Part shown: piece by piece, positions 32,126 through 40,856 of the stretch
Layout: every line of letters begins with the position of its first letter
Position numbering within the stretch: the first letter of the stretch is position 1
Origin: an uncultured Prevotella sp.
GTDB taxonomy: Bacteria; Bacteroidota; Bacteroidia; Bacteroidales; Bacteroidaceae
Direction: 5' to 3'
Assembly (NCBI GenBank): GCA_946612625.1
Contig: CAMOEW010000009.1
Span: forward strand, 1-43,164
Length of the DNA stretch: 43,164 nucleotides
The notes under the pieces: model-generated
Told to the model about the DNA's origin: nothing
The model's database searches: none
Seen by the model: the letters and a program-made list of their open reading frames with translations, nothing else
Made by a program: the position numbers and the translations under genes

Positions 32126-33394
32126 ATGCTATACTACCTTTTCAGACTGTTTGACCAGTACGACATCCCCGGCTCGCACATGTGGGCATACATATCGTTC
32201 CGCTCACTGCTGACGCTTATACTGGCATTACTTATATCTGCATGGTTTGGCGAGAAGTTCATTAAATGGATGAAACGCCGCAACATCTCGGAAACAGCAC
32301 GCGACTCAAGCATCGACCCGTTCGGAGTAGAGAAGAAAGGTGTTCCCACGATGGGAGGCATAATCATCATTGTATCGATACTCATCCCCGTAATCCTGTT
32401 CTGCCGCGTGCGCAACATCTATATACTGCTGATGATTGTCACCACCGTGTGGCTGGGGTTCTTAGGATTTCTCGACGACTACATCAAGATATTCCGCAAG
32501 AACAAAGACGGTCTGAAAGGCAAATACAAGATTGTGGGCCAGTTGAGCATCGGTCTCATCGTGGGACTCACGCTCTATCTCAGTCCCGATGCCGTGATAC
32601 GCGAGAACATGAGCATGGAGCGTCATAACCAGGAGGTGGTAGTGCATAAGACGGAAAAGGTGAAATCGCTTAAGACCACCATCCCGTTCATGAAAGACCA
32701 TAACCTCGACTACTCGAAGGTAATGTCGTTCTTGGGCGAGCATAAGACGGCAGCAGGATGGGTGCTCTTTGTCGTCATGACCATTCTTGTGGTAACGGCG
32801 GTGTCGAACGGAGCCAACCTCAACGACGGAATGGACGGCATGTGCGCCGGCAACTCAGCCATCATCGGCGTGGCTCTCGGCATACTGGCATACGTTTCGT
32901 CGCACATAGAATACGCAGCATACCTCAATATAATGTACGTGCCAGGTTCCGAGGAGCTCGTAGTATTCACCTGCGCCTTCGTAGGAGCAATGATTGGTTT
33001 CCTGTGGTATAATGCCTACCCGGCACAGGTGTTCATGGGCGACACCGGCTCGCTCACCATCGGCGGCATCATCGGCGTGATTGCTCTCATCATCCACAAG
33101 GAGTTGTTGCTGCCGATACTCTGCGGCATATTCTTCATCGAGAGCCTGAGCGTGATAATACAGACACAGTGGTTCAAGATTCAAAAGCGAAAGGGAAAGA
33201 GAGTGCGCGTATTCCGTGCCACTCCCATCCACGATACCTTCCGCCGTCTTGACTCACAGCTTGATGCCACAAGCACATATCTGTTAAAGGGATGGCCCCA
33301 CCACCCATTCCACGAGTCGAAGATAACCATCCGCTTCTGGATTGTAACCATAATCCTGGCGGCACTGACGATAATAACACTAAAGATGAGATAA
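32126..33394 (+). CDS. mraY: Phospho-N-acetylmuramoyl-pentapeptide transferase
   Basis: A 422-residue polytopic enzyme that transfers phospho-MurNAc-pentapeptide to undecaprenyl phosphate, giving lipid I. The conserved cytoplasmic blocks are present: KKGVPTMGG, FLDDYIK with the Asp pair, NLNDGMDGMCAG and FMGDTGSLTIGG, and WPHHPFHE in place of the HHHxE end. It is about 60 residues longer than E. coli MraY because of a charged loop after the fourth helix (around NMSMERHNQEVVVHK to FLGEHK). I recall this as a Bacteroidota trait. The stop is 3 bases before murD. Confidence 0.96.
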   Translation: MLYYLFRLFDQYDIPGSHMWAYISFRSLLTLILALLISAWFGEKFIKWMKRRNISETARDSSIDPFGVEKKGVPTMGGIIIIVSILIPVILFCRVRNIYILLMIVTTVWLGFLGFLDDYIKIFRKNKDGLKGKYKIVGQLSIGLIVGLTLYLSPDAVIRENMSMERHNQEVVVHKTEKVKSLKTTIPFMKDHNLDYSKVMSFLGEHKTAAGWVLFVVMTILVVTAVSNGANLNDGMDGMCAGNSAIIGVALGILAYVSSHIEYAAYLNIMYVPGSEELVVFTCAFVGAMIGFLWYNAYPAQVFMGDTGSLTIGGIIGVIALIIHKELLLPILCGIFFIESLSVIIQTQWFKIQKRKGKRVRVFRATPIHDTFRRLDSQLDATSTYLLKGWPHHPFHESKITIRFWIVTIILAALTIITLKMR

Positions 33395-33397
33395 GAA

Positions 33398-34729
33398 ATG
33401 AAAAGGATTGTAGTTTTAGGAGCAGGCGAGAGCGGTGCTGGAGCAGCAGTGCTGGCAAAGCAGAAAGGCTTCGACGTGTTCGTTTCCGACATGTCGAAAA
33501 TCAGCGACAAGTATAAGAAGATGCTCGACGACCGCGGAATACTGTGGGAAGAGGGCCATCATAGCGAGGAACTTATCCTCAATGCAGACGAGGTAATAAA
33601 GAGTCCCGGCATTCCCGACACCGCACCGATGATACAGAAAATAACAGCCAAAGGCATCCACATCATCAGCGAGATTGAGTTTGCAGGCCGCTACACCAAC
33701 TCGAAGATGATATGCATCACCGGAAGCAACGGCAAGACGACCACAACGTCGCTCATCTACCACATCTTCAAGGATGCTGGTTATGATGCTGGTCTGGCAG
33801 GAAACATCGGCAACTCGCTCGCCTTGCAGGTGGCAGAGACACCACACGATTACTACATCATCGAACTGAGTTCGTTCCAGCTCGACAACATGTACGACTT
33901 CCGCGCCAACATTGCCATTCTGCTGAACATCACACCCGACCATCTGGACCGCTACGACAACTGTATGCAGAACTATGTTGACGCAAAAATGCGCATAACA
34001 CGCAACCAGACAGCCGACGATGCATTAATCTACTGGAACGACGACCCCATAATCAAGCGCGAGCTGGAGAAATACGACATACGCGCCGTTCAATGCCCGT
34101 TCTCGGAACTGAAGGAAAAGGGCAGCATCGGATATATCGAGGAGGGTCAGTACAAGATAGACTATCCCACCCCGTTCAATATGGAGCAGGAGGCACTGAG
34201 CCTCACCGGGAAACACAACATCTACAACTCGCTTGCCGCAGGCATTGCCTCGAACATTGCCGGTATAAAGAAGGAGAACATCCGCAAGAGCCTGAGCGAT
34301 TTCCCAGGCGTTGAGCACCGTCTGGAGAAGGTATGCGACGTACGCGGCGTTCACTACGTAAACGACTCGAAGGCCACCAACGTCGATGCCTGCTGGTATG
34401 CACTTGAAAGCATGAAGACGAAGGTGATCCTGATTATCGGCGGCAAAGACAAAGGCAACGACTACGCACCGATAAAAGACCTTGTGAAAGAGAAGTGTGC
34501 AGGCTTGGTATATCTCGGTGCCGACAACAAAAAGTTGCACGACAATTTCGACGCGCTGGGAATCCCCGTGCGCGACACCCATTCGATGAAAGAATGTGTC
34601 GAAGCATGCTACGACATGGCCGAGCCGGGAATGACAGTTCTACTATCGCCCTGCTGCGCAAGCTTCGACCTGTTCAAGAACATGGAAGACCGCGGCGAGC
34701 AGTTCAAGACACTGGTAAGAAGTCTGTAA
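33398..34729 (+). CDS. murD: UDP-MurNAc-L-alanine--D-glutamate ligase
   Basis: A 443-residue Mur ligase that adds D-glutamate to UDP-MurNAc-L-Ala. The N-terminal UDP-binding Rossmann loop (VVLGAGESGAGAA), the ATP loop ITGSNGKTTTTSL, and later VEHRLEKV, NDSKATNVDA and LLSPCCASFD are the usual blocks. The length is close to the family norm (about 440). It lies 3 bases after mraY and 4 bases before ftsW, so it is a tight operon member. Confidence 0.96.
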   Translation: MKRIVVLGAGESGAGAAVLAKQKGFDVFVSDMSKISDKYKKMLDDRGILWEEGHHSEELILNADEVIKSPGIPDTAPMIQKITAKGIHIISEIEFAGRYTNSKMICITGSNGKTTTTSLIYHIFKDAGYDAGLAGNIGNSLALQVAETPHDYYIIELSSFQLDNMYDFRANIAILLNITPDHLDRYDNCMQNYVDAKMRITRNQTADDALIYWNDDPIIKRELEKYDIRAVQCPFSELKEKGSIGYIEEGQYKIDYPTPFNMEQEALSLTGKHNIYNSLAAGIASNIAGIKKENIRKSLSDFPGVEHRLEKVCDVRGVHYVNDSKATNVDACWYALESMKTKVILIIGGKDKGNDYAPIKDLVKEKCAGLVYLGADNKKLHDNFDALGIPVRDTHSMKECVEACYDMAEPGMTVLLSPCCASFDLFKNMEDRGEQFKTLVRSL

Positions 34730-34733
34730 ATAT

Positions 34734-35972
34734 ATGGAGAAGAAGATAGGCAATATATTCAAGGGAGACAAGGTCATCTGGATGGTGTTCTTCTTCCTGT
34801 GCATGATAAGCATTGTGGAAGTCTTTTCGGCTTCCAGCAACCTCACGTACAAGAGTCAGAACTTCATCAAGCCTATACTGTTCCACTCCGGAACTATCTT
34901 CATCGGCTTTGTCGTGGCTGTGATTACGCTAAACATTCCATGCCGCTATTTTAAGCTGATGACTCCAATACTTCTTCTCGTCTCGGCTATTACACTACTC
35001 TGGGTGCTCATCGGAGGAGAATCAATCAACGGTGCCAACCGCGTAATATCACTTCTCGGCCTGACATTCCAACCGTCGGAGATTGCCAAGGGGACTCTAG
35101 TACTTGCCACGGCACAAATACTGAGTGCCATGCAGCGTGATAACGGCGCCGACCGAAAGGCATTCAACTACATCATGTTTCTGACTATCCCGACAGCACT
35201 GCTCATCGGAGTGGAGAACCTGTCAACAGCAGCTCTTCTATGCGTTGTTATCTTCCTTATGATGCTGATAGGCAGAGTGCCTACACGCCAGTTGCTGGGC
35301 CTGGCCGGGCTTGTGGCCGGACTGATACTGTTCGTACTCATACTAATCATGGCTCTTGGTGAAGACGAGACCACAAAGGAAAAGAAGATTGTGGCAAAGA
35401 CCGAACTCGTTGACAAATCCTCAAAGACAAAGAAGACGAAGAGTATCTTCCACAGGTTCAGCACCTGGAAAGGAAGAATAAAGAAGTTCACTGAGGACAA
35501 GCGGCCCTCTCCTTCTGAATACGACCTCGACAACGATGCGCAGGTGGCTCATGCCAATATCGCCATCGTTTCAAGCAATATCATCGGCAAGGGACCGGGC
35601 CAGTCGGTCGAGCGCGACTTCTTGTCGCAGGCATTCTCCGACTTCATCTATGCTATCATCATCGAGGAGCTTGGCATAACAGGGGCTGCATTCGTTGCAC
35701 TCCTCTACATCATACTCCTCTTCCGCACTGCAAAGATAGCAAACCGCTGCGAGAACAACTTTCCAGCATTCTTTGCCATGGGACTTGCGCTGCTGCTTGT
35801 GATACAAGCTGTTTTCAACATGATGGTTGCCGTAGGACTTGCTCCGGTCACCGGCCAGCCATTGCCCCTTGTGAGCAAGGGAGGAACATCAACAATTATA
35901 AATTGCGCCTACATAGGTGCGATATTGAGCATTAGCCGCTCGGCAAAAATGAATAAAAATATGGAAATATAA
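34734..35972 (+). CDS. ftsW: Septal peptidoglycan glycosyltransferase (SEDS protein)
   Basis: A 412-residue SEDS-family polymerase partnering FtsI at the septum. Membrane helices and the blocks GANRVISLLGLTFQPSEIAK, FLSQAFSDFIYAIIIEELG and GLAPVTGQPLPLVSKGGTS match FtsW. The large extracytoplasmic loop is expanded by about 60 mostly charged, Lys-rich residues (35361-35546) before HANIAIVSSNIIGKGPGQS. The conserved Asp expected at the start of the following helix pair is retained as RDFLSQAFSDF. The ATG is 4 bases after murD; murG follows after 8 bases. Confidence 0.94.
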   Translation: MEKKIGNIFKGDKVIWMVFFFLCMISIVEVFSASSNLTYKSQNFIKPILFHSGTIFIGFVVAVITLNIPCRYFKLMTPILLLVSAITLLWVLIGGESINGANRVISLLGLTFQPSEIAKGTLVLATAQILSAMQRDNGADRKAFNYIMFLTIPTALLIGVENLSTAALLCVVIFLMMLIGRVPTRQLLGLAGLVAGLILFVLILIMALGEDETTKEKKIVAKTELVDKSSKTKKTKSIFHRFSTWKGRIKKFTEDKRPSPSEYDLDNDAQVAHANIAIVSSNIIGKGPGQSVERDFLSQAFSDFIYAIIIEELGITGAAFVALLYIILLFRTAKIANRCENNFPAFFAMGLALLLVIQAVFNMMVAVGLAPVTGQPLPLVSKGGTSTIINCAYIGAILSISRSAKMNKNMEI

Positions 35973-35980
35973 ACTAAGAT

Positions 35981-37096
35981 ATGAGTAACGAGTTAAGAGT
36001 AATCATCAGCGGCGGCGGCACCGGGGGACATATATTCCCGGCAATATCGATTGCCAATGCCATCCGCAAGAAACGCCCCGACGCTAAGATACAGTTTGTG
36101 GGTGCCCTCGGTCGTATGGAAATGCAGCGCGTGCCGGCAGCAGGCTACGATATCGTCGGACTTCCCATCATGGGTTTCGACCGAAAGAACCTTCTGAAGA
36201 ACATCAAGGTGCTATACTACATCTGGAAGAGTCAACGCATGGCACGGAGAATCATACGACTGTTCCGTCCGCAGGTGGCCGTGGGCGTAGGTGGCTATGC
36301 CAGCGGTCCGACCCTCAACACGGCAGCGGCAATGGGCATTCCCTGTCTGATACAGGAACAGAACTCATACGCCGGTGTTACCAACAAACTGCTTGCTAAG
36401 AAAGCAGCTAAAATCTGCGTTGCCTACGACGGAATGGAACGTTTCTTCCCTGCCGACAAGATTATGAAGACAGGCAATCCCGTGCGCCAGAACCTCATCG
36501 AGACATCCATGTCGAAAGATGACGCGATAAAAAGCTTTGGGCTCGACCCGACTAAGAAGACAATATTGCTCGTTGGAGGAAGCCTCGGAGCACGCACCAT
36601 CAACGAGAGCGTGCTGCAGCATCTCGACATGGTAGAGCAGAGCGGAATACAGTTTATCTGGCAGACTGGGAAATACTATAGCGAAGAGATTGCCCGACGC
36701 ATGAAAGGCAAAGAGCTGCCCATGTTGAAAGTCACAGACTTCATCAGCGACATGGGCGCAGCCTACAAGGCTGCCGACCTCGTCATCAGCCGTGCCGGTG
36801 CCAGCAGCGTCAGCGAGTTCTGTCTCATCGGCAAACCCGTAATCCTCGTGCCAAGCCCCAACGTGGCAGAAGACCACCAGACGAAGAACGCAATGGCACT
36901 GGTGGAAAAGCAGGCGGCTCTCTACATAAAGGATGCCGACGCTCCAGCGACGCTTCTTGCCACAGCTATTGCAACAGTGAACGACGATGCCAAGCTATGC
37001 TCGCTCAGCGAGAATGTGCGAAAACTGGCACTGCCAAACTCGGCAGAGATTATCGCCGACGAAGTAATCAAACTGGCCTTTGAAGGGGGAATATAA
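35981..37096 (+). CDS. murG: UDP-GlcNAc--lipid I GlcNAc transferase
   Basis: A 371-residue GT28 enzyme that adds GlcNAc to lipid I, giving lipid II at the inner face of the membrane. GGGTGGHIFPAISIANAI is the first Gly-rich loop, and VGVGGYASGPTLNTAA and IQEQNSYAGVTNKLL follow in the N-terminal half. ILLVGGSLGARTINE, VISRAGASSVSEF and PVILVPSPNVAEDHQ(TKN) are in the UDP-GlcNAc half. The length is normal. It follows ftsW by 8 bases; murC begins 12 bases after the stop. Confidence 0.96.
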   Translation: MSNELRVIISGGGTGGHIFPAISIANAIRKKRPDAKIQFVGALGRMEMQRVPAAGYDIVGLPIMGFDRKNLLKNIKVLYYIWKSQRMARRIIRLFRPQVAVGVGGYASGPTLNTAAAMGIPCLIQEQNSYAGVTNKLLAKKAAKICVAYDGMERFFPADKIMKTGNPVRQNLIETSMSKDDAIKSFGLDPTKKTILLVGGSLGARTINESVLQHLDMVEQSGIQFIWQTGKYYSEEIARRMKGKELPMLKVTDFISDMGAAYKAADLVISRAGASSVSEFCLIGKPVILVPSPNVAEDHQTKNAMALVEKQAALYIKDADAPATLLATAIATVNDDAKLCSLSENVRKLALPNSAEIIADEVIKLAFEGGI

Positions 37097-37108
37097 ACAA
37101 ATAGGAAT

Positions 37109-38485
37109 ATGGAAATAAAAGACATAAAAGCAGTATATTTCATCGGTGCCGGCGGCATTGGCATGAGTGCCATTGCACGCTACTTCATGCACCTCGGTCT
37201 GGTGGTTGGCGGCTACGACCGCACACCGTCGGAACTCACCCGCCGTTTAGAGCAAGAAGGTATGCTCATCCACTACGAAGAGAATATCGACGAGATCCCA
37301 CATGCCTGCAAGAAGCCAGCATCGTGCCTCGTGATATATACTCCGGCCATACCGTCCGACCACAAAGAGCTGCAGTACTTCCGCGAAAATGGCTTTGAGA
37401 TAGAGAAACGTGCTCAAGTATTGGGCACTCTCACCCGTCACCACAAAGGCCTCTGTTTTGCAGGCACTCACGGCAAGACAACCACCTCGACGATGTGCGC
37501 ACACATCATGCACCAGAGCCACCTCGACTGCAACGCCTTCCTCGGAGGCATCTCGAAGAACTACGGCACTAACTACATTCTGAGCAACAAGTCGGATTAC
37601 GTGGTAATTGAGGCCGACGAATTTGACCGTTCCTTCCACTGGCTGCGCCCGTGGATGAGCGTCATCACCGCCACAGATGCCGACCATCTCGATATCTATG
37701 GCACCAAGGAGGCCTACTTAGAGAGCTTCAGCCACTATTCGTCACTGATACAGCCGGGCGGAGCTCTCATCATACATCGCGACCTTGAGATGAAAGAGTC
37801 GCTGCAGAATGGAGTAAGACGCTACGACTATGGCCTCAGCGAAGGCGACTTCCACGCCGAGAACATCGTCATAGAGAATGGAGAGATAACCTTCGACCTT
37901 ATCTCACCCATTGAGAATGTCAAACGAGTTTCTCTGGGGCAGCCCATTCCAATCAACATCGAGAACGGCATTGCTGCAATGGCAATGGCACAGCTAAACG
38001 GTTGCACTGCCGACGAGTTACGCTACGGAATGCAGACCTACGGAGGCGTTGACCGCCGTTTCGACTTCAAGATAAAGACCGACCGTCTGGTTTTTCTCAG
38101 CGACTATGCCCACCATCCGAAGGAAATCTTCGAGAGCGCACGAAGTATCCGTCAACTATATAAAAACCGTAAGATCACGGCCATCTTCCAGCCTCACCTC
38201 TACACTCGCACCCGCGATTTCTACAAAGATTTCGCCGATGCACTGAGCCAGCTCGACGAAGTGATTCTGACCGACATCTATCCTGCACGCGAGCAACCTA
38301 TCGAGGGAGTAACGTCGCAACTCATCTATGACCATCTGAAACCCGGAGTGGAGAAACAACTCATAAAGAAAGACGAAGTAATACCCCTGATAAAGAGCCG
38401 CACATTCGATGTGCTCATCATTCTCGGTGCAGGCGACCTCGACAACGACGTGCCGCAAATAGCCAAGATTCTGGCACAAAAATAA
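37109..38485 (+). CDS. murC: UDP-MurNAc--L-alanine ligase
   Basis: A 458-residue Mur ligase catalysing the first peptide addition. IGAGGIGMSAIARYF is the UDP-binding loop, CFAGTHGKTTTSTMCAHIM the ATP loop, EADEFDRSF the catalytic Glu/Asp block, and DYAHHPKEI and FQPHLYTRT the C-terminal domain. Murein genes usually neighbouring it elsewhere (murB, ddl, murF) do not follow; ftsQ comes next after 51 bases. Confidence 0.96.
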   Translation: MEIKDIKAVYFIGAGGIGMSAIARYFMHLGLVVGGYDRTPSELTRRLEQEGMLIHYEENIDEIPHACKKPASCLVIYTPAIPSDHKELQYFRENGFEIEKRAQVLGTLTRHHKGLCFAGTHGKTTTSTMCAHIMHQSHLDCNAFLGGISKNYGTNYILSNKSDYVVIEADEFDRSFHWLRPWMSVITATDADHLDIYGTKEAYLESFSHYSSLIQPGGALIIHRDLEMKESLQNGVRRYDYGLSEGDFHAENIVIENGEITFDLISPIENVKRVSLGQPIPINIENGIAAMAMAQLNGCTADELRYGMQTYGGVDRRFDFKIKTDRLVFLSDYAHHPKEIFESARSIRQLYKNRKITAIFQPHLYTRTRDFYKDFADALSQLDEVILTDIYPAREQPIEGVTSQLIYDHLKPGVEKQLIKKDEVIPLIKSRTFDVLIILGAGDLDNDVPQIAKILAQK

Positions 38486-38536
38486 AACGTTAGGAGCCGA
38501 TGCCCATGGCATCAGGAAATTTGATACAATTTAAAA

Positions 38537-39310
38537 TTGAAGCACTTGACACTCAACCTCAACTGGAAGAAAATCTTCCTCATCGTAACAGACATCGCGA
38601 TAGCATGCTATCTCTTTCTGGCAGTCACGGCATTCAACCGCCCTGACGACTCCCACTTTGTGTGTACAGAAGTGAACATCAAGATTTGCGACAATATCAT
38701 GGACGGCTTCCTCAACGTCAACGATATCAAGAGCCTGTTAGAACAGAAAAAGATATACCCAAAGCATAAGCTCATGCGCGACGTGAACACTCGCCTCATA
38801 GAAGAGACGCTGAAACAGAGCCCGTTTGTTGACGAAGCCCAGTGCTACAAGAGCCACGACGGTCATGTGTTTATCACACTCACCCAGCGTATGCCTATAC
38901 TAAGAGTAATGTCCGACGACGGCGATGACTACTACATCGACGATGCAGGAGGCATAATGCGCAACACAAAGTATGCCAGCAACATCATCGTGGCAACAGG
39001 CAGCATCAGCCATCAGTTTGCGCAGAAGACGCTAAAGGACGTAGGCAACGAAATCATCCACAACAAGTTCTGGCGCAACCAGGTGGAACAGATCAACGTG
39101 CTTCCCGATGCAACCGTCGAAATGGTTCCGCGCGTTGGCAACCATATTATATATATAGGTAAGCCCGTGAAACTCGTCGAAAAACTCTCACGATTGGAAA
39201 AATTCTACCGCTACGGACTATCGCAGGCAGGATGGAACAAGTACTCTCGCATCAGCGTAGAATTCGACAATCAGATTATCTGCAAGAAAAACAATGTAAC
39301 GAAGAAGTAA
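38537..39310 (+). CDS. ftsQ: Cell division protein FtsQ (TTG start)
   Basis: A 257-residue bitopic protein: a short cytoplasmic head, one membrane helix (about residues 12-32, IFLIVTDIAIACYLFLAVTAF), then a POTRA-like domain (VNIKICDNIM to ITLTQRMPILRV) and a C-terminal beta domain. Similarity to FtsQ/DivIB is weak, but gene order (murC-ftsQ-ftsA) and topology fix it. An in-frame TGA lies at 38522-38524. The only codons before the membrane helix that can start translation are TTG at 38537 or 38546, and the first ATG (38699) is beyond the helix. The use of TTG predicts modest expression. FtsQ recruits FtsB/FtsL. Confidence 0.85.
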   Translation: MKHLTLNLNWKKIFLIVTDIAIACYLFLAVTAFNRPDDSHFVCTEVNIKICDNIMDGFLNVNDIKSLLEQKKIYPKHKLMRDVNTRLIEETLKQSPFVDEAQCYKSHDGHVFITLTQRMPILRVMSDDGDDYYIDDAGGIMRNTKYASNIIVATGSISHQFAQKTLKDVGNEIIHNKFWRNQVEQINVLPDATVEMVPRVGNHIIYIGKPVKLVEKLSRLEKFYRYGLSQAGWNKYSRISVEFDNQIICKKNNVTKK

Positions 39311-39333
39311 AAACAGAAAAAAATAAATACAAG

Positions 39334-40788
39334 ATGGCAGCAAAGGATTTTATAGTAGCAATCGAGCTGGGTTCATCCAAGATGACCGGTATCGCAGGAA
39401 GAAAAAACCTCGACGGCAGCATTCAGGTGCTCGCTGTTGTCAAGGAAGACTCTTCGTCGTTCATCCGCAAAGGTGTGGTATATAACATCGACAAGACCGC
39501 CTTATGCCTAACAAACATCGTAAAGAAACTGACGACACTACTGAAGACAGAAATCACGCAGGTATATGTAGGAGTGGGAGGCCAGTCGATACGCAGCGTC
39601 AAGAACGTTATCACCAAGGATCTGCCAACCGATACCAAGGTGACGCAGAACATGGTAATCGAACTGATGGACTCCAACCGCAGCATGACTTACGCCGACC
39701 AGGAAATTCTCGATGCCGCTGTTCAGGAATACCGCGTTGACCAGCAGTATCAGCTCGACCCCGTTGGCATTCAATGCCAGCGATTGGAGGGAAATTTCCT
39801 GAATATACTTGAGCGCAAGGCTTTCTACAAGAATCTGAACAAGTGTTTCGAGACATCGGGCATCCAGGTAGCCGAGATGTATCTTGCTCCACTCGCCCTT
39901 GCCGACAGCGTGCTGACAGAAGCAGAGAAACGCTCGGGCTGCGCACTCATCGACCTTGGCGCCGACACCACCACTGTCAGTGTTTACAGCAAGAACCTGC
40001 TTCGCCATCTCGCCGTAATCCCCCTCGGCTCAAGCAATATAACCAAAGACATCGCCACGCTTCAGATGGAGGAAAGCGAGGCAGAGAAGATGAAGCTGAA
40101 ATACGGCTGTGCATACACCGACAACAACGACATCGACAACAATCTGAAATACAGCATCGACTCGGAGCGCCAGGTTGAAAGCCGCAAGTTCATCGAGATA
40201 GTAGAAGGACGTCTTGAGGAAATCATCGAGAACGTATGGTATCAGATACCGTCAGAATACTACGACAAGCTTCTCGGCGGTCTCATCCTCACCGGCGGCG
40301 GCTCAAACATGAAGAATATCGAGAAGGCTTTCGCCAACCACACGCATATCGAGAAGATACGCATTGCCAAGACAGTGACGCACAGCATCACATCGTCGAA
40401 TGCCGACATCAACGCCAAGAACGGAATGATGAACACGGTATTAGGACTGCTTGCCAAAGGCGAAATCAACTGCGCCGGCGACGAAGTGGATCCAAACGGC
40501 GACCTGTTCAAGCCTGCCAAGCCTGCTACGGGCACAACCAACACCGACTCACGTCCGGCACGCTCGGCAACCGAGACTCCGTCGGGCGTAATCCGCACCG
40601 AGGCAGAGAAGCAGAAAGCCGACGAAGAGGCACGCAAGAAGCGCGAGGAGGAGGAGAAGGCCGAACGCGCCAGAGCCGAAGAAGAGGCCAAGAAACGTGC
40701 CGAGGAGAAGAGGAAGAACAACATCTGGAACAAGGCATACAGCGGACTGAAGAAATTCGGCAAGAAAATCATCGAAGACGAAGATTAG
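39334..40788 (+). CDS. ftsA: Cell division protein FtsA with extended charged linker
   Basis: A 484-residue actin-like protein that ties FtsZ to the membrane. FIVAIELGSSKMTGIAG is the first phosphate loop, CALIDLGADTTTVSVY the second, and GLILTGGGSNMKNIEKAF the adenosine motif. A longer in-frame ATG at 39232 lies within ftsQ; MAAKDFIVAIELGSSK from 39334 fits the family. The C-terminus is distinctive. After the core, a Lys/Glu/Arg-rich, probably single-helix linker (about 40597-40716) leads to an amphipathic end NIWNKAYSGLKKFGKKI that should be the membrane-targeting helix. E. coli FtsA is about 420 residues, so the linker accounts for the extra length. Confidence 0.94.
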   Translation: MAAKDFIVAIELGSSKMTGIAGRKNLDGSIQVLAVVKEDSSSFIRKGVVYNIDKTALCLTNIVKKLTTLLKTEITQVYVGVGGQSIRSVKNVITKDLPTDTKVTQNMVIELMDSNRSMTYADQEILDAAVQEYRVDQQYQLDPVGIQCQRLEGNFLNILERKAFYKNLNKCFETSGIQVAEMYLAPLALADSVLTEAEKRSGCALIDLGADTTTVSVYSKNLLRHLAVIPLGSSNITKDIATLQMEESEAEKMKLKYGCAYTDNNDIDNNLKYSIDSERQVESRKFIEIVEGRLEEIIENVWYQIPSEYYDKLLGGLILTGGGSNMKNIEKAFANHTHIEKIRIAKTVTHSITSSNADINAKNGMMNTVLGLLAKGEINCAGDEVDPNGDLFKPAKPATGTTNTDSRPARSATETPSGVIRTEAEKQKADEEARKKREEEEKAERARAEEEAKKRAEEKRKNNIWNKAYSGLKKFGKKIIEDED

Positions 40789-40856
40789 GCTATGTATGCG
40801 CTACGCTAATGTATAATTGACAAATGACAATGGATAACAAATAAAGCATATAGATT

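Noticed and set aside
40236..40820. 194-residue same-strand frame within ftsA
   Set aside because: Arg/His-rich translation typical of an off-frame reading of GC-rich, charged-linker DNA; ftsA itself is certain.
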